The position numbers were made by a program, and so were the translations under genes. Below are positions 16,412-25,564 of a stretch of 64,000 nucleotides of DNA, piece by piece. This DNA comes from Gordonia tangerina (GTDB lineage: Bacteria; Actinomycetota; Actinomycetes; Mycobacteriales; Mycobacteriaceae). The stretch covers positions 23,379 to 87,378 of the forward strand of contig NZ_JAKGCU010000022.1 of assembly GCF_021556435.1 (NCBI RefSeq). The letters run 5' to 3'. The stretch's first letter is position 1; each line of letters begins with the position of its first letter. The notes beneath the pieces are model-generated. The model was not told the origin of the DNA. It made no database searches and saw only the letters and a program-made list of their open reading frames with translations.

Positions 16412-18160
16412 TCAGGCTCCTGTGCTGTTCGCGGGCGTGCTGGTGGCCGTGGACTTCGACGCAGCGTCGAGCGCGGCGAGATAGCCGAAGACCAGCGCGG
16501 GGCCGATGGTGGCGCCGGGCCCGGCATAGGTGTGGCCCATCACCGGCGCGCTGGTGTTGCCGGCGGCATACAAACCCTCGATCACCGAACCGTCGGCCCG
16601 CAGTGCGCGGCCGCTGGCGTCGGTGTCGATGCCGCCCTTGGTGCCCAGGTCGCCGGGCACCATCTTGACCGCGTAGAACGGTGCCTTGGTCAACGCGCCC
16701 AGGCTTGGGTTCGGCTTGTTGGTGATGTCGCCGTAGTAGTGGTCGTAGCCGCTCTTACCGCGTCCGAAGTCGGCGTCGACCCCGGAGCGGGCGAAACCGT
16801 TGAACCGCTCGGTGGTGTTCGCCAGGGTGTCGGCCGGGACGCCGATCTTGTCGGCTAGCTCACGGATCGACCCGGCTCTGACCACAACCCCGGCCTCGAA
16901 CCATTTCTTCGGGAGTGGCTGGCGCGCATTGACGCCCGCGAACAGGTACCGATTACGGCAGGTCTGATCCATGATCAGCCACGACGGCACGTTCTCACCC
17001 GGGCCGTCGCCCTGTCCGAAGTCGCCGCCGTACATTTGGTGCACGGCCTCCACATAGGGCAGTGATTCGTTCATGAACCGCTCGCCGCGTTCGTTGACCA
17101 TGAACGTGCCCGGCACGGCTCGTTCGGACAACGCGAACCACGGTCCGCGCGGCAGCGGGATCGTCGGGCCCCACCAGGAGTCGTCCATCAATGACACCGC
17201 CGCACCGACCTTGAGCCCCGCGGTGATGCCGTCGCCGGTGTTGGACGGGGCGCCGGTGGTCCAGTCCGAGCCGATCGGCTCGCGCTGATACTTCTGCCGC
17301 ATCTCGGCATTGTGCTCGAAACCGCCGCAGGCGAGGATCACGCCGTGACGAGCGTGGATGGCGAATTGGGTGCCCTCGGATTCGGCCAGCACCCCGACCA
17401 CCCGGCCGTCCTCGGTGAGCAGATCGGTCAGGCCGGTGTTGAGCTTCAGCGGCACACCGAGCTTCCGTACCCCGAGCAGCAATTCTGCTGCCAGAGCGGC
17501 ACCCATCGCGATCAGCTTCTTACCGCGGGAACGGGCCCAGAAGAATCGGCTACCGACCTTCGCCATCCGCAACGGGCCACGCCAATGCCGCAGCCCGGTG
17601 TTGAGCCAGCGGTAGTCCGACTGCAGCACCACCATGTTCAGTGGCGCCTTGGTGTATTGCGGATGCAGTGTCTGCAGATCATCGCCCAACGCCCGGGCGT
17701 CGAAGGGACGAGGCTCCACCGATCGTCCGCCGAGCCTGCCACCCGGCGCCTCCGGGTAATAGTCGGAGTAGTTCTTGACCCATTCGAGTTCCAGTGGCGC
17801 GTGCTTCATCAAGAAATCGAGCGCCTCGGGGCCGCGATCGATGTAGGCGTCGATCTTCTCCGAGGGCGCGTGTTCGCCGATGATCGTGTGCACGTACTCG
17901 CGGGCCCGGTCGACGGTGTCGTCGACGCCGTCGCGCTTCAGTACCGAGTTGTTCGGAATCCACACGCCGCCACCCGACCGTGACGTCGAGCCACCCCAGT
18001 ACGGGGACTTCTCGATGATCACGGTTTTCAGGCCGCTCGCAGCCGCGGTGATGGCCGCGCTGAGTCCGGCCGCTCCGGCGCCCACGACGATCACGTCGTA
18101 GGCCTCGGTGTTGGTCTGCGGGGAGGTGGTGGTCTCTGTCGGTTCGGTCGCGCCGGCCAT
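16412..18160 (-). CDS. kstD: 3-ketosteroid delta1-dehydrogenase
   Basis: A 582-residue flavoprotein that introduces the 1,2 double bond into 3-ketosteroid ring A, required for ring B opening. The FAD Rossmann motif YDVIVVGAGAAGLSAA is at 21-36. The C-terminal SAPVMGHTYAGPGATIGP places Tyr544 and Gly548 with the same four-residue spacing as catalytic Tyr487 and Gly491 of Rhodococcus KstD1. The start is ATG 18160, which has AGGGACTT ahead of it, rather than the upstream in-frame ATG at 18181. Two KstR-type operators lie 25-61 bp upstream. Confidence 0.92.
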   Translation of the reverse strand: MAGATEPTETTTSPQTNTEAYDVIVVGAGAAGLSAAITAAASGLKTVIIEKSPYWGGSTSRSGGGVWIPNNSVLKRDGVDDTVDRAREYVHTIIGEHAPSEKIDAYIDRGPEALDFLMKHAPLELEWVKNYSDYYPEAPGGRLGGRSVEPRPFDARALGDDLQTLHPQYTKAPLNMVVLQSDYRWLNTGLRHWRGPLRMAKVGSRFFWARSRGKKLIAMGAALAAELLLGVRKLGVPLKLNTGLTDLLTEDGRVVGVLAESEGTQFAIHARHGVILACGGFEHNAEMRQKYQREPIGSDWTTGAPSNTGDGITAGLKVGAAVSLMDDSWWGPTIPLPRGPWFALSERAVPGTFMVNERGERFMNESLPYVEAVHQMYGGDFGQGDGPGENVPSWLIMDQTCRNRYLFAGVNARQPLPKKWFEAGVVVRAGSIRELADKIGVPADTLANTTERFNGFARSGVDADFGRGKSGYDHYYGDITNKPNPSLGALTKAPFYAVKMVPGDLGTKGGIDTDASGRALRADGSVIEGLYAAGNTSAPVMGHTYAGPGATIGPALVFGYLAALDAASKSTATSTPANSTGA

Positions 18161-18184
18161 GGAAGTCCCTTCATGCGCCACGGG

Positions 18185-18221
18185 TGGAACGTGTTCTCAC
18201 CTAGAATTAGAACACGTTGCA
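18185..18221. promoter_or_regulatory. Paired KstR-type operators upstream of kstD
   Basis: TAGAACACGTTGCA (18208-18221) fits TnnAACnnGTTnnA fully. TGGAACGTGTTCTC (18185-18198) fits except the last base. The two are inverted relative to each other: GAACGTGTTCT at 18187-18197 against AGAACACGTTG at 18209-18219, 10 of 11 complementary. The sites lie between kstD and the plus-strand gene at 18358. Confidence 0.78.
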
Positions 18222-18357
18222 GAAATGTGGCGCCAGAGGCCGCGGCCGGCACCCGCCGCAGACGTAGCGGGAATCGTCGGTGGGTGCCGATTCTGGCTAC
18301 GTCTGCACAGCGTGCCGGGGCGGGGAACCGGTCGGTGGGCTGGTGCGTCAAAATCGG

Positions 18358-19245
18358 GTGAAGTTGAGCAAGCAACTCCGCCAGTTCGCGCTCGAACGTG
18401 ATGGGGTGGTGACCGCGGCAGAGGCCGATGTACACGGTCTCGACAACTCGGCGCTGCGCAGGCTGGTTGGGTCGGGCGATTGGGTGCGGGAGGCCTACGG
18501 CATCTACCGTCTCGCCGATCACCCGGTCACCCCGCGCAGCACGATCCGTATCGCGGTTCTCAGAATGGGTGGCACCGCGATTCTGTCCGGACTGGGTGCC
18601 GCCTACTGGCATGGCGTCGCCAACTCGCCGCCGGCGACCGTCACGGTCACCGCCACTCCCGGTGGCCACGTGAAGCGTGTACCCGGCGTCCGGGCTGTTC
18701 GTCGTCGTCTCGATGGTCGTGATGCGGTCGAACGTTCCCACCTCATGGTGACGGGATTGCCGTTGTCCGTTCTCGAGGGCGCAGTCGAAGGCGACGTATC
18801 CGTTCTAGATCGGGCACTGCTCCTGCGCCGTGTGTCCGAGCGGCAACTTCGGGCCGTGTACGACAGGAGGCGCGGGACCGTCGGGGCGACGGCGATGGGA
18901 CGCCTGCTCGAGGGCGTCGGCTCGGGCGCGCGCTCCTCGGCCGAGCGGTTGACGGTCGGTTTGTTCGAATCGGCCGGCATCACCGGTTGGATCGCCAACT
19001 ATTCGAGCGGGCGGTACATCATCGATTTCGCGTTCGTCGCCGAGCGTGTCGCTGTCGAGATCGACGGAATGGCCTATCACCGTGACGCCGATGCATTCCA
19101 GAACGACCGCACTCGCCGCAATGACCTCATCGCCGCCGGCTGGACGGTACTCAACTTCACCTGGAACGACCTCGTCAACCACCCCGACGACGTGATCGCC
19201 AGGGTCGTGGCTGCGCTCTCGGCCGCTGCCTCCACGCAGGTGTAG
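18358..19245 (+). CDS. AbiEi-like N-domain with DUF559 nuclease-like C-domain
   Basis: A 295-residue protein. The N-terminus (VTAAEADVHGLDNSALRRL, VREAYGIYRL) resembles the winged-helix AbiEi antitoxin region. The C-terminus (IDFAFVAERVAVEIDG, then DRTRRNDLIAAGWTVLNFTW) resembles DUF559/Vsr-type PD-(D/E)xK nucleases. Such proteins are common and solitary in actinobacteria; their role is not established, and no AbiEii toxin is adjacent. It interrupts the kstD-hsaE junction seen in M. tuberculosis. GTG 18358 is preferred; an upstream GTG at 18280 would add 26 Cys/Gly-rich residues. It faces the kstD operators but may have its own promoter. Confidence 0.65.
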   Translation: MKLSKQLRQFALERDGVVTAAEADVHGLDNSALRRLVGSGDWVREAYGIYRLADHPVTPRSTIRIAVLRMGGTAILSGLGAAYWHGVANSPPATVTVTATPGGHVKRVPGVRAVRRRLDGRDAVERSHLMVTGLPLSVLEGAVEGDVSVLDRALLLRRVSERQLRAVYDRRRGTVGATAMGRLLEGVGSGARSSAERLTVGLFESAGITGWIANYSSGRYIIDFAFVAERVAVEIDGMAYHRDADAFQNDRTRRNDLIAAGWTVLNFTWNDLVNHPDDVIARVVAALSAAASTQV

Positions 19246-19382
19246 CGGGAATCGTCGCCGGGAGCCGATTCCCGCTACATCTGCCGCGTGGTCAGAACGG
19301 TGTTGGCTCCCACTGAGTGGTCGGGGACGGGCGAAGGGTGCCCGTTGTCTGGTGGGGTTGATGGCGGGGCATGTCGCACAAC

Positions 19383-19413
19383 TGCAACATGTTCTAAACT
19401 AGAACCCGTTCAT
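19383..19413. promoter_or_regulatory. Paired KstR-type operators upstream of hsaE
   Basis: TGCAACATGTTCTA (19383-19396) is a full match to TnnAACnnGTTnnA. TAGAACCCGTTCAT (19400-19413) matches except the last base. Start-to-start spacing is 17 bp; the second site ends 20 bp before the hsaE GTG. Confidence 0.82.
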
Positions 19414-19433
19414 TCTACCGAGAAGGAGACCAC

Positions 19434-20222
19434 GTGGCGGTCGACCAGGCAATACGCGAGCAGATCGCGGCCGATCTGTGGAACGCGGAGCAGTCGGCGG
19501 TGGCGATCGATCGGCCTACGGACTCCCACGCGGGCCTCGACGTCGTCGACGCCTACGAGATCCAGCTGATCAACATCCGCAAACGCCTGGACGCCGGCGC
19601 GAAGGTCGCCGGGCACAAGGTGGGCCTCGCGTCGGAGGCCATGCAGAAGATGATGAACGTCGACGAGCCGGACTACGGGCATCTGCTCGACGAGATGCAG
19701 TACTTCGAGAAGACCCCGATAGACGCCGCGAAACTGTGCTTTCCGCGGGTGGAGGTCGAGGTCGGGTTCATCCTCGGCAAGGACCTACCCGGTGCGGGAT
19801 GTACCAACGACGACGTGATCGACGCCGTGGAGTGGGTGGTGCCGTCGATCGAACTGATCGACTCGCGGATCACTGATTGGAAGATCACGCTGTGCGACAC
19901 GATCGCCGACAACGCGTCGTCGTGCGGTTGGATCCTGGGGGAGCAGCGTGTCCCGATCAGCGAGATCGACACCGGCGACATCGACGCGGTGTTGCACCGT
20001 AATGGGGAGATCGTGGCGAAGGGCAATTCGTCGGCGGTGCTCGGCCACCCGCTCAATGCTGTGTCGTGGTTGGCGCGCAAGGTGGAGAGCTTCGGGGTGC
20101 GGCTGCGCAAGGGAGATGTGATTCTGCCTGGTACCGCGACCCGTGCGATCGATATCAGCTCGGGTGACCATTTCGTGGCCGAGTTCGCCGGCCTCGGGTC
20201 GGTCACTCTCGATTTCGACTGA
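19434..20222 (+). CDS. hsaE: 2-hydroxyhexa-2,4-dienoate hydratase
   Basis: A 262-residue member of the MhpD/HpaH hydratase family, with [15 protein letters not shown] near residues 62-76 and the metal-site segment [12 protein letters not shown] near 104. HsaE adds water to the dienoate released by HsaD from rings A/B of cholesterol, giving 4-hydroxy-2-oxohexanoate. GTG 19434 follows AAGGAG at 19423-19428. It heads the hsaE-hsaG-hsaF operon, the same order as Rv3536c-Rv3534c. Confidence 0.9.
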   Translation: MAVDQAIREQIAADLWNAEQSAVAIDRPTDSHAGLDVVDAYEIQLINIRKRLDAGAKVAGHKVGLASEAMQKMMNVDEPDYGHLLDEMQYFEKTPIDAAKLCFPRVEVEVGFILGKDLPGAGCTNDDVIDAVEWVVPSIELIDSRITDWKITLCDTIADNASSCGWILGEQRVPISEIDTGDIDAVLHRNGEIVAKGNSSAVLGHPLNAVSWLARKVESFGVRLRKGDVILPGTATRAIDISSGDHFVAEFAGLGSVTLDFD

Positions 20223-20263
20223 CCATCAACGACTTTCGACATGTCAAGAAACAGGAGGCGCAC

Positions 20264-21169
20264 GTGGCAGCCAAGCTGACCGCAGCCATCATCGGGTCGG
20301 GCAACATCGGCACCGACCTGATGTACAAGCTGCAACGCTCCGAGGTCATCGAACCTCGCTGGATGGTCGGCATCGACGCCGACTCCGAGGGGATGAAGCG
20401 GGCCGCCGACCATGGGCTCATCACCATGAGTGGTGGTGCCGACGAATTGCTCGGGTCGTCGGACAAACCCGACCTGATCTTCGAGGCGACCTCGGCGTAC
20501 GTGCACCGCGAGTATGCGCCCAAGTACGAGGCGGCAGGTATCACCGCGGTCGATCTCACCCCGGCGGCGGTCGGCCCCGCCGTGGTCCCGCCGGCCAACC
20601 TGCGCGAGCACCTCGACGCACCCAACACCAATATGATCACCTGCGGCGGTCAGGCCACCATCCCGATGGTGCATGCGGTGTCCTCGGTCGTGCCGGTGCC
20701 GTATGCGGAGATCGTCGCGTCGGTCGCATCGGTCTCGGCCGGGCCGGGTACCCGCGCCAACATCGACGAGTTCACCAAGACCACGTCGAAGGGTATCGAG
20801 ACCATCGGCGGCGCCGTGCGCGGCAAGGCGATCATCATACTGAATCCGGCCGATCCGCCGATGATCATGCGCGACACCATCTTTTGTGCGATTCCTGAGG
20901 ACGCCGACACCGACGCGATTGCCGAGTCGATCCACAAGCGTGGGAAAGAGATCCAGTCGTACGTGCCGGGCTATCGGCTGTTGCAGGATCCGCAGTTCGA
21001 TCCGCCTTCGGCCATCAACGGCGGACATGCCCGGGTGTCGATCTTCGTCGAGGTCGAAGGCGCCGGCGATTTCCTGCCGCCGTACTCGGGAAACCTCGAC
21101 ATCATGACCGCCGCCGCCACCAAGGTCGGCGAGGAAATCGCGAAGACCAAGTTGGGAGCCTCGGCATGA
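20264..21169 (+). CDS. hsaG: Acylating aldehyde (propanal/acetaldehyde) dehydrogenase
   Basis: A 301-residue CoA-acylating aldehyde dehydrogenase of the MhpF/DmpF type. It has the NAD motif [16 protein letters not shown] (8-23) and a catalytic Cys127 in [16 protein letters not shown]. HsaG oxidises propanal made by HsaF to propionyl-CoA, with the aldehyde channelled between the two. GTG 20264 sits behind AGGAGG at 20253-20258, and the stop overlaps hsaF as ATGA, which suits a stoichiometric complex. Confidence 0.9.
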   Translation: MAAKLTAAIIGSGNIGTDLMYKLQRSEVIEPRWMVGIDADSEGMKRAADHGLITMSGGADELLGSSDKPDLIFEATSAYVHREYAPKYEAAGITAVDLTPAAVGPAVVPPANLREHLDAPNTNMITCGGQATIPMVHAVSSVVPVPYAEIVASVASVSAGPGTRANIDEFTKTTSKGIETIGGAVRGKAIIILNPADPPMIMRDTIFCAIPEDADTDAIAESIHKRGKEIQSYVPGYRLLQDPQFDPPSAINGGHARVSIFVEVEGAGDFLPPYSGNLDIMTAAATKVGEEIAKTKLGASA

Positions 21170-22242
21170 GCACTGCCACCACAGATCTGATGGCCAACGC
21201 CCGCAAGTACTCCGACACCCTCGACATCCGCATCACCGATACGTCGTTGCGTGACGGCAGCCACCACAAGCGTCATCAGTTCACCGAGCAGGAGGTGCGT
21301 GACATTGTCGCCGCGCTCGACGCGTCGGGTGTGCCGGTGATCGAGGTGACCCACGGGGACGGACTCGGTGGGTCGTCGTTCAACTACGGCTTCTCCAAAA
21401 CCCCGGAGCAGCAACTGATCAAAGCCGCCGCAGAGACCGCGAAGCAGGCCAAGATCGCGTTCCTGATGCTGCCCGGACTCGGCACCAAGGACGATATCCG
21501 GGCTGCGCAGGACAATGGTGGGCAGATCTGCCGCATCGCCACCCACTGCACTGAGGCCGACGTGTCGATCCAGCACTTCGGGCTCGCCCGCGATCTCGGG
21601 TTGGAGACCGTCGGATTCCTGATGATGAGCCACTCGCAGCCACCGGAGAAGCTGGCCGAACAGGCACGCATCATGGCCGACGCCGGCTGTCAGTGTGTAT
21701 ATGTAGTGGATTCGGCGGGCGCACTGGTGCTAGAGGATGTCAGCTACCGCGTGCAGGCGTTACGCGCCGAACTCGGCGACGACGCGCAGATCGGCTTCCA
21801 CGGCCACGAGAACCTCGACATCGCGGTCGCCAACTCCATCAACGCGATTCGCTCCGGCGCGCAGCAGATCGACGGTTCGATCCGCCGGTTCGGTGCCGGC
21901 GCCGGCAATACACCGACCGAGGCCTTCGTCGGCGTGTGCGACAAACTCGGTATCACGACCGGTGTCGACTTCATGAAGATCGCTGACGCCGCCCAGGACG
22001 TCGTGCGCCCGGCCATGCCATCCGAATGCCTGGTGGATCGATCATCGATGATGATGGGATACGCTGGCTGCTACTCCAGCTTTCTCAAACACGCCGAGGG
22101 CCACGCCGAACGCTACAACGTCTCTGCCGCCGAGATCCTCATCGAGGCCGGCAATCGCAAACTCGTTGGTGGGCAAGAGGACCAGCTGATCGACATCGCG
22201 CTGGAGCTCAAGAAGAAGCAGGACGCGAACGCGGGGGTCTGA
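21166..22242 (+). CDS. hsaF: 4-hydroxy-2-oxohexanoate (oxovalerate) aldolase
   Basis: A 358-residue HMGL-like TIM-barrel aldolase with the N-terminal [18 protein letters not shown] (residues 22-39, holding the Arg and Asp of the active site) and the metal-binding [13 protein letters not shown] near 208. HsaF splits 4-hydroxy-2-oxohexanoate into pyruvate and propanal, passing propanal to HsaG. The last 200 bp are overlapped on the opposite strand by the extended C-terminus of the AbiEi-like gene, which is unlikely to constrain hsaF. Confidence 0.9.
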   Translation: MSTATTDLMANARKYSDTLDIRITDTSLRDGSHHKRHQFTEQEVRDIVAALDASGVPVIEVTHGDGLGGSSFNYGFSKTPEQQLIKAAAETAKQAKIAFLMLPGLGTKDDIRAAQDNGGQICRIATHCTEADVSIQHFGLARDLGLETVGFLMMSHSQPPEKLAEQARIMADAGCQCVYVVDSAGALVLEDVSYRVQALRAELGDDAQIGFHGHENLDIAVANSINAIRSGAQQIDGSIRRFGAGAGNTPTEAFVGVCDKLGITTGVDFMKIADAAQDVVRPAMPSECLVDRSSMMMGYAGCYSSFLKHAEGHAERYNVSAAEILIEAGNRKLVGGQEDQLIDIALELKKKQDANAGV

Positions 22243-23322
22243 CGCTTCGGCGGCCTTGCGCGGGCCGTCTTGGTCGCGCGGGTCGGTTCGGTCCGCGCGG
22301 GCCGTCGACGGCTTGCGTTCTCCGAGCCGACCCGCGCCATCCGAGCCGACCCGCGTTTCCGGCCGACCCGCGCCCTTCGAGCCGACGATCGCCCGTCGTC
22401 GGGCCGCGATGGCCAGTCGGGCGAGCCATTCCCGAATCATGCCCACCACTCGGCCGTTCTCGAGGTCGTCCCACATCCAGCGGACCACGAAGATGTTGCG
22501 TCGTCGCAGCGCGTTCTCGCGGTCTTTCTCACGGATGACCGCTTCGGTGGCAGTCTCGCCGGGACGTAAATGCTTCTGGTACTTGACCTTGCCATCGAAC
22601 TCGCCGGCCAGCAGGCCCGCCCAGTCGTAGTCGGTGCGTGCGATGAGAGTGCCGTCCTCGGCGACGACCTCGTGCTGAAGCCGCGGAATCGGGAGCCCGG
22701 CCTCGATCATCTGGACGCGTCCCCACGATTCGCCCGGGTTTTCCGGCAATCCGTCGGCATGGTGCAGAGCACGTCGTGCGTGCTGTGCTCCACGGCGCTT
22801 TCCGCGGAGCATCCCAGCCATCACCTCACCATCGGCTCCGTTGCGTATCGCGGAGTCGAAAATGGCGAGCGCACCGGCGAAACCCATGGAACTCGTGCAC
22901 GCCACGTCGACCGCGGTGCGGTCGATCGACGTCACACGGATGCCGTCGACCTCGACGATGTGGTCGTCGTTGAGTGTGCCGACGTGTCGATGCTGGGTGG
23001 CGGTGCGGTAGCCGCCGTCCGGGTTGCCGGTGGTCATGTGCACGCGTCGTAGGTTGGGTTTCAGCATCTCCAAACCGTGGACGGTGGCCGCCGACTGATG
23101 GCTCAATACGGGCGTGACCTCGCTCGTGACGGCCGCCGCGATGGCCTTGAGTCTGTGCCACTCGCTCGGTGTACGCGTGGCTGCGGGCACACAGACGCCC
23201 CGTGCTATCGACACCGTCTCCTTCTGTCGCAGTGAGTGTCGGTAGTCGTCGTCGGAGAACTGGGCGGCGAGGACGGCGGCGCGGTGAATCAGGCCGTGGC
23301 GATCGGTGGGGAAGGGTGCCAT
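22042..23322 (-). CDS. Second AbiEi/DUF559-like protein with aberrant C-terminal extension
   Basis: The frame encodes 426 residues. Residues 1 to about 310 look like the usual AbiEi-type winged helix ([19 protein letters not shown]) followed by a DUF559/PD-(D/E)xK-like domain ([15 protein letters not shown], then [20 protein letters not shown]). The remaining ~115 residues are low-complexity Arg/Gly/Asp-rich sequence read through a repeat and then antisense through the end of hsaF, so the original stop has probably been lost. ATG 23322 is the preferred start. The function of the family is not known. With the gene at 18358 it brackets hsaEGF. Confidence 0.55.
   Translation of the reverse strand: MAPFPTDRHGLIHRAAVLAAQFSDDDYRHSLRQKETVSIARGVCVPAATRTPSEWHRLKAIAAAVTSEVTPVLSHQSAATVHGLEMLKPNLRRVHMTTGNPDGGYRTATQHRHVGTLNDDHIVEVDGIRVTSIDRTAVDVACTSSMGFAGALAIFDSAIRNGADGEVMAGMLRGKRRGAQHARRALHHADGLPENPGESWGRVQMIEAGLPIPRLQHEVVAEDGTLIARTDYDWAGLLAGEFDGKVKYQKHLRPGETATEAVIREKDRENALRRRNIFVVRWMWDDLENGRVVGMIREWLARLAIAARRRAIVGSKGAGRPETRVGSDGAGRLGERKPSTARADRTDPRDQDGPRKAAEASDPRVRVLLLLELQRDVDQLVLLPTNEFAIAGLDEDLGGRDVVAFGVALGVFEKAGVAASVSHHHR
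22281..22337. repeat. 57-bp direct repeat, left copy
   Basis: GGTCGGTTCGGTCCGCGCGG and the bases following to 22337 align without gaps to 23393-23449, 48 of 57 identical. This copy lies inside the C-terminal extension of the AbiEi-like ORF. Degenerate CCGACCCGCG units continue to about 22390. Confidence 0.75.
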
Positions 23323-23392
23323 AGAAGTTGGACGCAGCACAGCACGGATCGGTGCCATCGTATTCACAACGCGGGTGGACCTTGATGGCGCA

Positions 23393-23449
23393 GGTCGGCG
23401 CGGTCCGCGCAGGCCGTCGACGACTCGCGCCCTCGGAGCTGACCCGCGC
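23393..23449. repeat. 57-bp direct repeat, right copy
   Basis: This is the same-orientation partner of 22281-22337, located just upstream of the AbiEi-like gene and before the end of the VOC gene. The two copies frame the core of that gene. Confidence 0.75.
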
Positions 23450-23478
23450 AAAGCCTGCGCCGATCGATAGCCCGACGG

Positions 23479-24282
23479 CTACCCCTCCCAGCCGGCGGGC
23501 GGATGCCCCAGACAGAACACCGCCCCGAACGGGTCGGTCACTGCTGCAAGAGTGCCGTAGGGGGTTTCCTCGCCGGCCATCATCACTCCGCCGCCGAGCG
23601 ACTCGACCTGCTTCACGGTCGCGTCCACGTCGTCGACGGTGATGTAGACCTGCCAGAACGACGGTACCTCGGCCGGAAAGAGCTTGGACGCGTCCATGAT
23701 CCCGGAGTATGAGCTCTCGCCGACGAACACCTGTCCGTAGAAGTCAGGGCCCACCGCGTCCGGGTCCCCGCCGGTGCCGACCTCTTCGATCCTCGCGCCG
23801 ATGACGTCGGTGTAGAACTCGATGGATTTCTTGTAGTCCTTGCTCTGGCACTCGAACCAGTACGGTGTCCCGTGGGTGCCCCATTCCAGGAAGCCGGGAT
23901 GGGTGTTGGGCTTCCACCAGCCGATCACCGCACCCGCGCTGTCGGTGGCGACCATCATGGTGCCCATGTCGCCGACATCTATCGGCGGCACCATCATCGA
24001 ACCGCCCGCCTTTTCCACGGCCGCGACGGTGGCGGCCGGATCGGCGCTGTGCAAGTACACCGACCAGATGTCGGACGGACCGGACGGGTCCATCACAGGT
24101 CCACATCCGGCGACCCGTTTGCCGTTCTTGAGGAAGTTGCGATAGCCGGCGAAGTCGGGATTGGCCGCCTCCGCTTCCCACCCGAAGATCGCGCCGTAGA
24201 ACTCGGCGGCCTTGTCGGGGTCACTGCTCATCAGATCGAACCAGATCGGTGCGCCGATCGGTGCCGAGTAGTCGCTCATCAT
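23479..24282 (-). CDS. VOC-family protein with two glyoxalase-like domains
   Basis: A 267-residue protein made of two vicinal-oxygen-chelate domains: PIWFDLMSSDPDKAAEFYGA (about 11-30) and YWFECQSKDYKKSIEFYTDV (about 145-164), each followed by the matching Phe/Gly-rich second half. Proteins of this two-domain type include glyoxalase-like and bleomycin-resistance-like binders; substrate is unknown. ATG 24282 (or 24279) follows AAAGGAT. It is divergent from the TIGR03086 gene. I see no KstR site, so a steroid role is not indicated. Confidence 0.75.
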   Translation of the reverse strand: MMSDYSAPIGAPIWFDLMSSDPDKAAEFYGAIFGWEAEAANPDFAGYRNFLKNGKRVAGCGPVMDPSGPSDIWSVYLHSADPAATVAAVEKAGGSMMVPPIDVGDMGTMMVATDSAGAVIGWWKPNTHPGFLEWGTHGTPYWFECQSKDYKKSIEFYTDVIGARIEEVGTGGDPDAVGPDFYGQVFVGESSYSGIMDASKLFPAEVPSFWQVYITVDDVDATVKQVESLGGGVMMAGEETPYGTLAAVTDPFGAVFCLGHPPAGWEG

Positions 24283-24434
24283 GCATCCTTTCGAGGATTC
24301 GGGATAGAACACCACTGCTGACCTCAAGCGTGACCGAAAGTCATCGCAGGCACGCTGCGAACCGGCAGACCGATGAAAAACGGCCCGCCGATCGGTCGAC
24401 ACCGATGAGTGGAACCGACGTGAGGAGTACCGAC

Positions 24435-25043
24435 ATGCCCAACGACACCACCCACGCCCGGCAGATCTCGGTGGCCGCCGACGAGATGATCGCGATGACG
24501 GACCCGATCACCGATGCGATGCTGCGCCGCCCGAGTCCCTGCGCCGAGATGGACCTGGCCGCGTTGCTGGGCCACGTCGACGGGTTGTCGCAGGCGTTCG
24601 CCGCGGCCGCAAGAAAGGACTTCGGCCCGCTGACATCGACGCCGCCGGACCCGGCGCACAGCGAGCTGGCACCGGACTGGCCCGATGCGCTGCGTCGTCA
24701 TGTGCGGGATCTCGCCGACGCATGGAACACTCCCGAGGCCTGGGACGGTATGACACAGGCCGGCGGTGTCGAGGCCCCGGCCGAGGTCATGGGCACCATT
24801 GCCCTGTCGGAGCTGGTGCTGCACGGCTGGGATGTGGCACGCGCGATCGGCATCGACTATGCGTTGCCCGAGGAAATCCTCCAGGTTGTGTTCGACTTCC
24901 ACCATCCGCCGGGCCCGCAGAGCGAGCGGGACGGAATGTTCGGGCCCGTCGTCGCTGTCCCCGACGACGCCCGTCTCATCGACCGACTGGCCGGTCTGAC
25001 CGGCCGCGATCCGTTCTGGCCGCATGGCACCCTGGAGGAATGA
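24435..25043 (+). CDS. TIGR03086-family metal-binding protein (DinB/mycothiol-isomerase-like)
   Basis: A 202-residue protein of the four-helix DinB/MDMPI superfamily. The metal-type histidines appear in LAALLGHVDGL (near 40) and SELVLHGWDVARAIG (near 130). Members related to mycothiol-dependent maleylpyruvate isomerase use mycothiol as cofactor, but most TIGR03086 proteins are uncharacterised. GAGGAG at 24422-24427 supports ATG 24435 over an upstream ATG at 24405. Its stop overlaps the start of the next gene. Confidence 0.75.
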   Translation: MPNDTTHARQISVAADEMIAMTDPITDAMLRRPSPCAEMDLAALLGHVDGLSQAFAAAARKDFGPLTSTPPDPAHSELAPDWPDALRRHVRDLADAWNTPEAWDGMTQAGGVEAPAEVMGTIALSELVLHGWDVARAIGIDYALPEEILQVVFDFHHPPGPQSERDGMFGPVVAVPDDARLIDRLAGLTGRDPFWPHGTLEE

Positions 25044-25564
25044 GCGACGGAGCCGACCGGGCACGAGCCACGATCCGTCGATTCACCTGGCCGATCGCTG
25101 CACTCGGTGGATTGCTGTTGATCGGCTTCAGTCTCGTCCCGTGGGGGATCTCCGACGAAGGAGTGCAGCCGTCGATCACCGGACTCGGCCGGGTTCGGGT
25201 GCCCGGCGCCACCGCCGAGGATGTCGCATTTCTCGAGGAGCACACCCTGCGTCCCGGGCTGTGGACGGTGACGTTCGGGGCCGTCATCACGGTCGTGTCC
25301 CTCCTTGCGTGGTGGCGCCCGCGACTGCGGTGGCCGGCGGTGGCGATCGTCGGGCTCGGTGCCGTCGCGACGTTGGCGGTGACGATCCCGGCACTGGCCG
25401 ATCCCGGGGGTCATCTGTTCGACCAGCAGGTGCAGGATGCGATTCGGGTGGAGTCACCGTTGGTGGACGTGGGCTACGGCCTGCTCGGCATCCTGATCGT
25501 CGCGATAGCGCTCATCGGACTGGTCGCGGCGGCTGCCCTCACCCCAGCCGACGGATCGTCTTGA
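25040..25564 (+). CDS. Four-segment membrane protein, unknown function
   Basis: A 174-residue protein with four hydrophobic segments (about residues 17-37, 72-90, 95-117 and 142-167) and a periplasmic-looking loop after the first. ATG 25040 overlaps the TIGR03086 stop as ATGA, so the two are co-translated. The 3' end overlaps the convergent NlpC/P60 gene by 26 bp. I do not recognise a family. Confidence 0.6.
   Translation: MSDGADRARATIRRFTWPIAALGGLLLIGFSLVPWGISDEGVQPSITGLGRVRVPGATAEDVAFLEEHTLRPGLWTVTFGAVITVVSLLAWWRPRLRWPAVAIVGLGAVATLAVTIPALADPGGHLFDQQVQDAIRVESPLVDVGYGLLGILIVAIALIGLVAAAALTPADGSS

Noticed and set aside
22570..23052. Plus-strand frame of 160 codons opposite the AbiEi-like gene
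   Set aside because: It lacks a domain and is antisense to the family-like part of the minus-strand gene.
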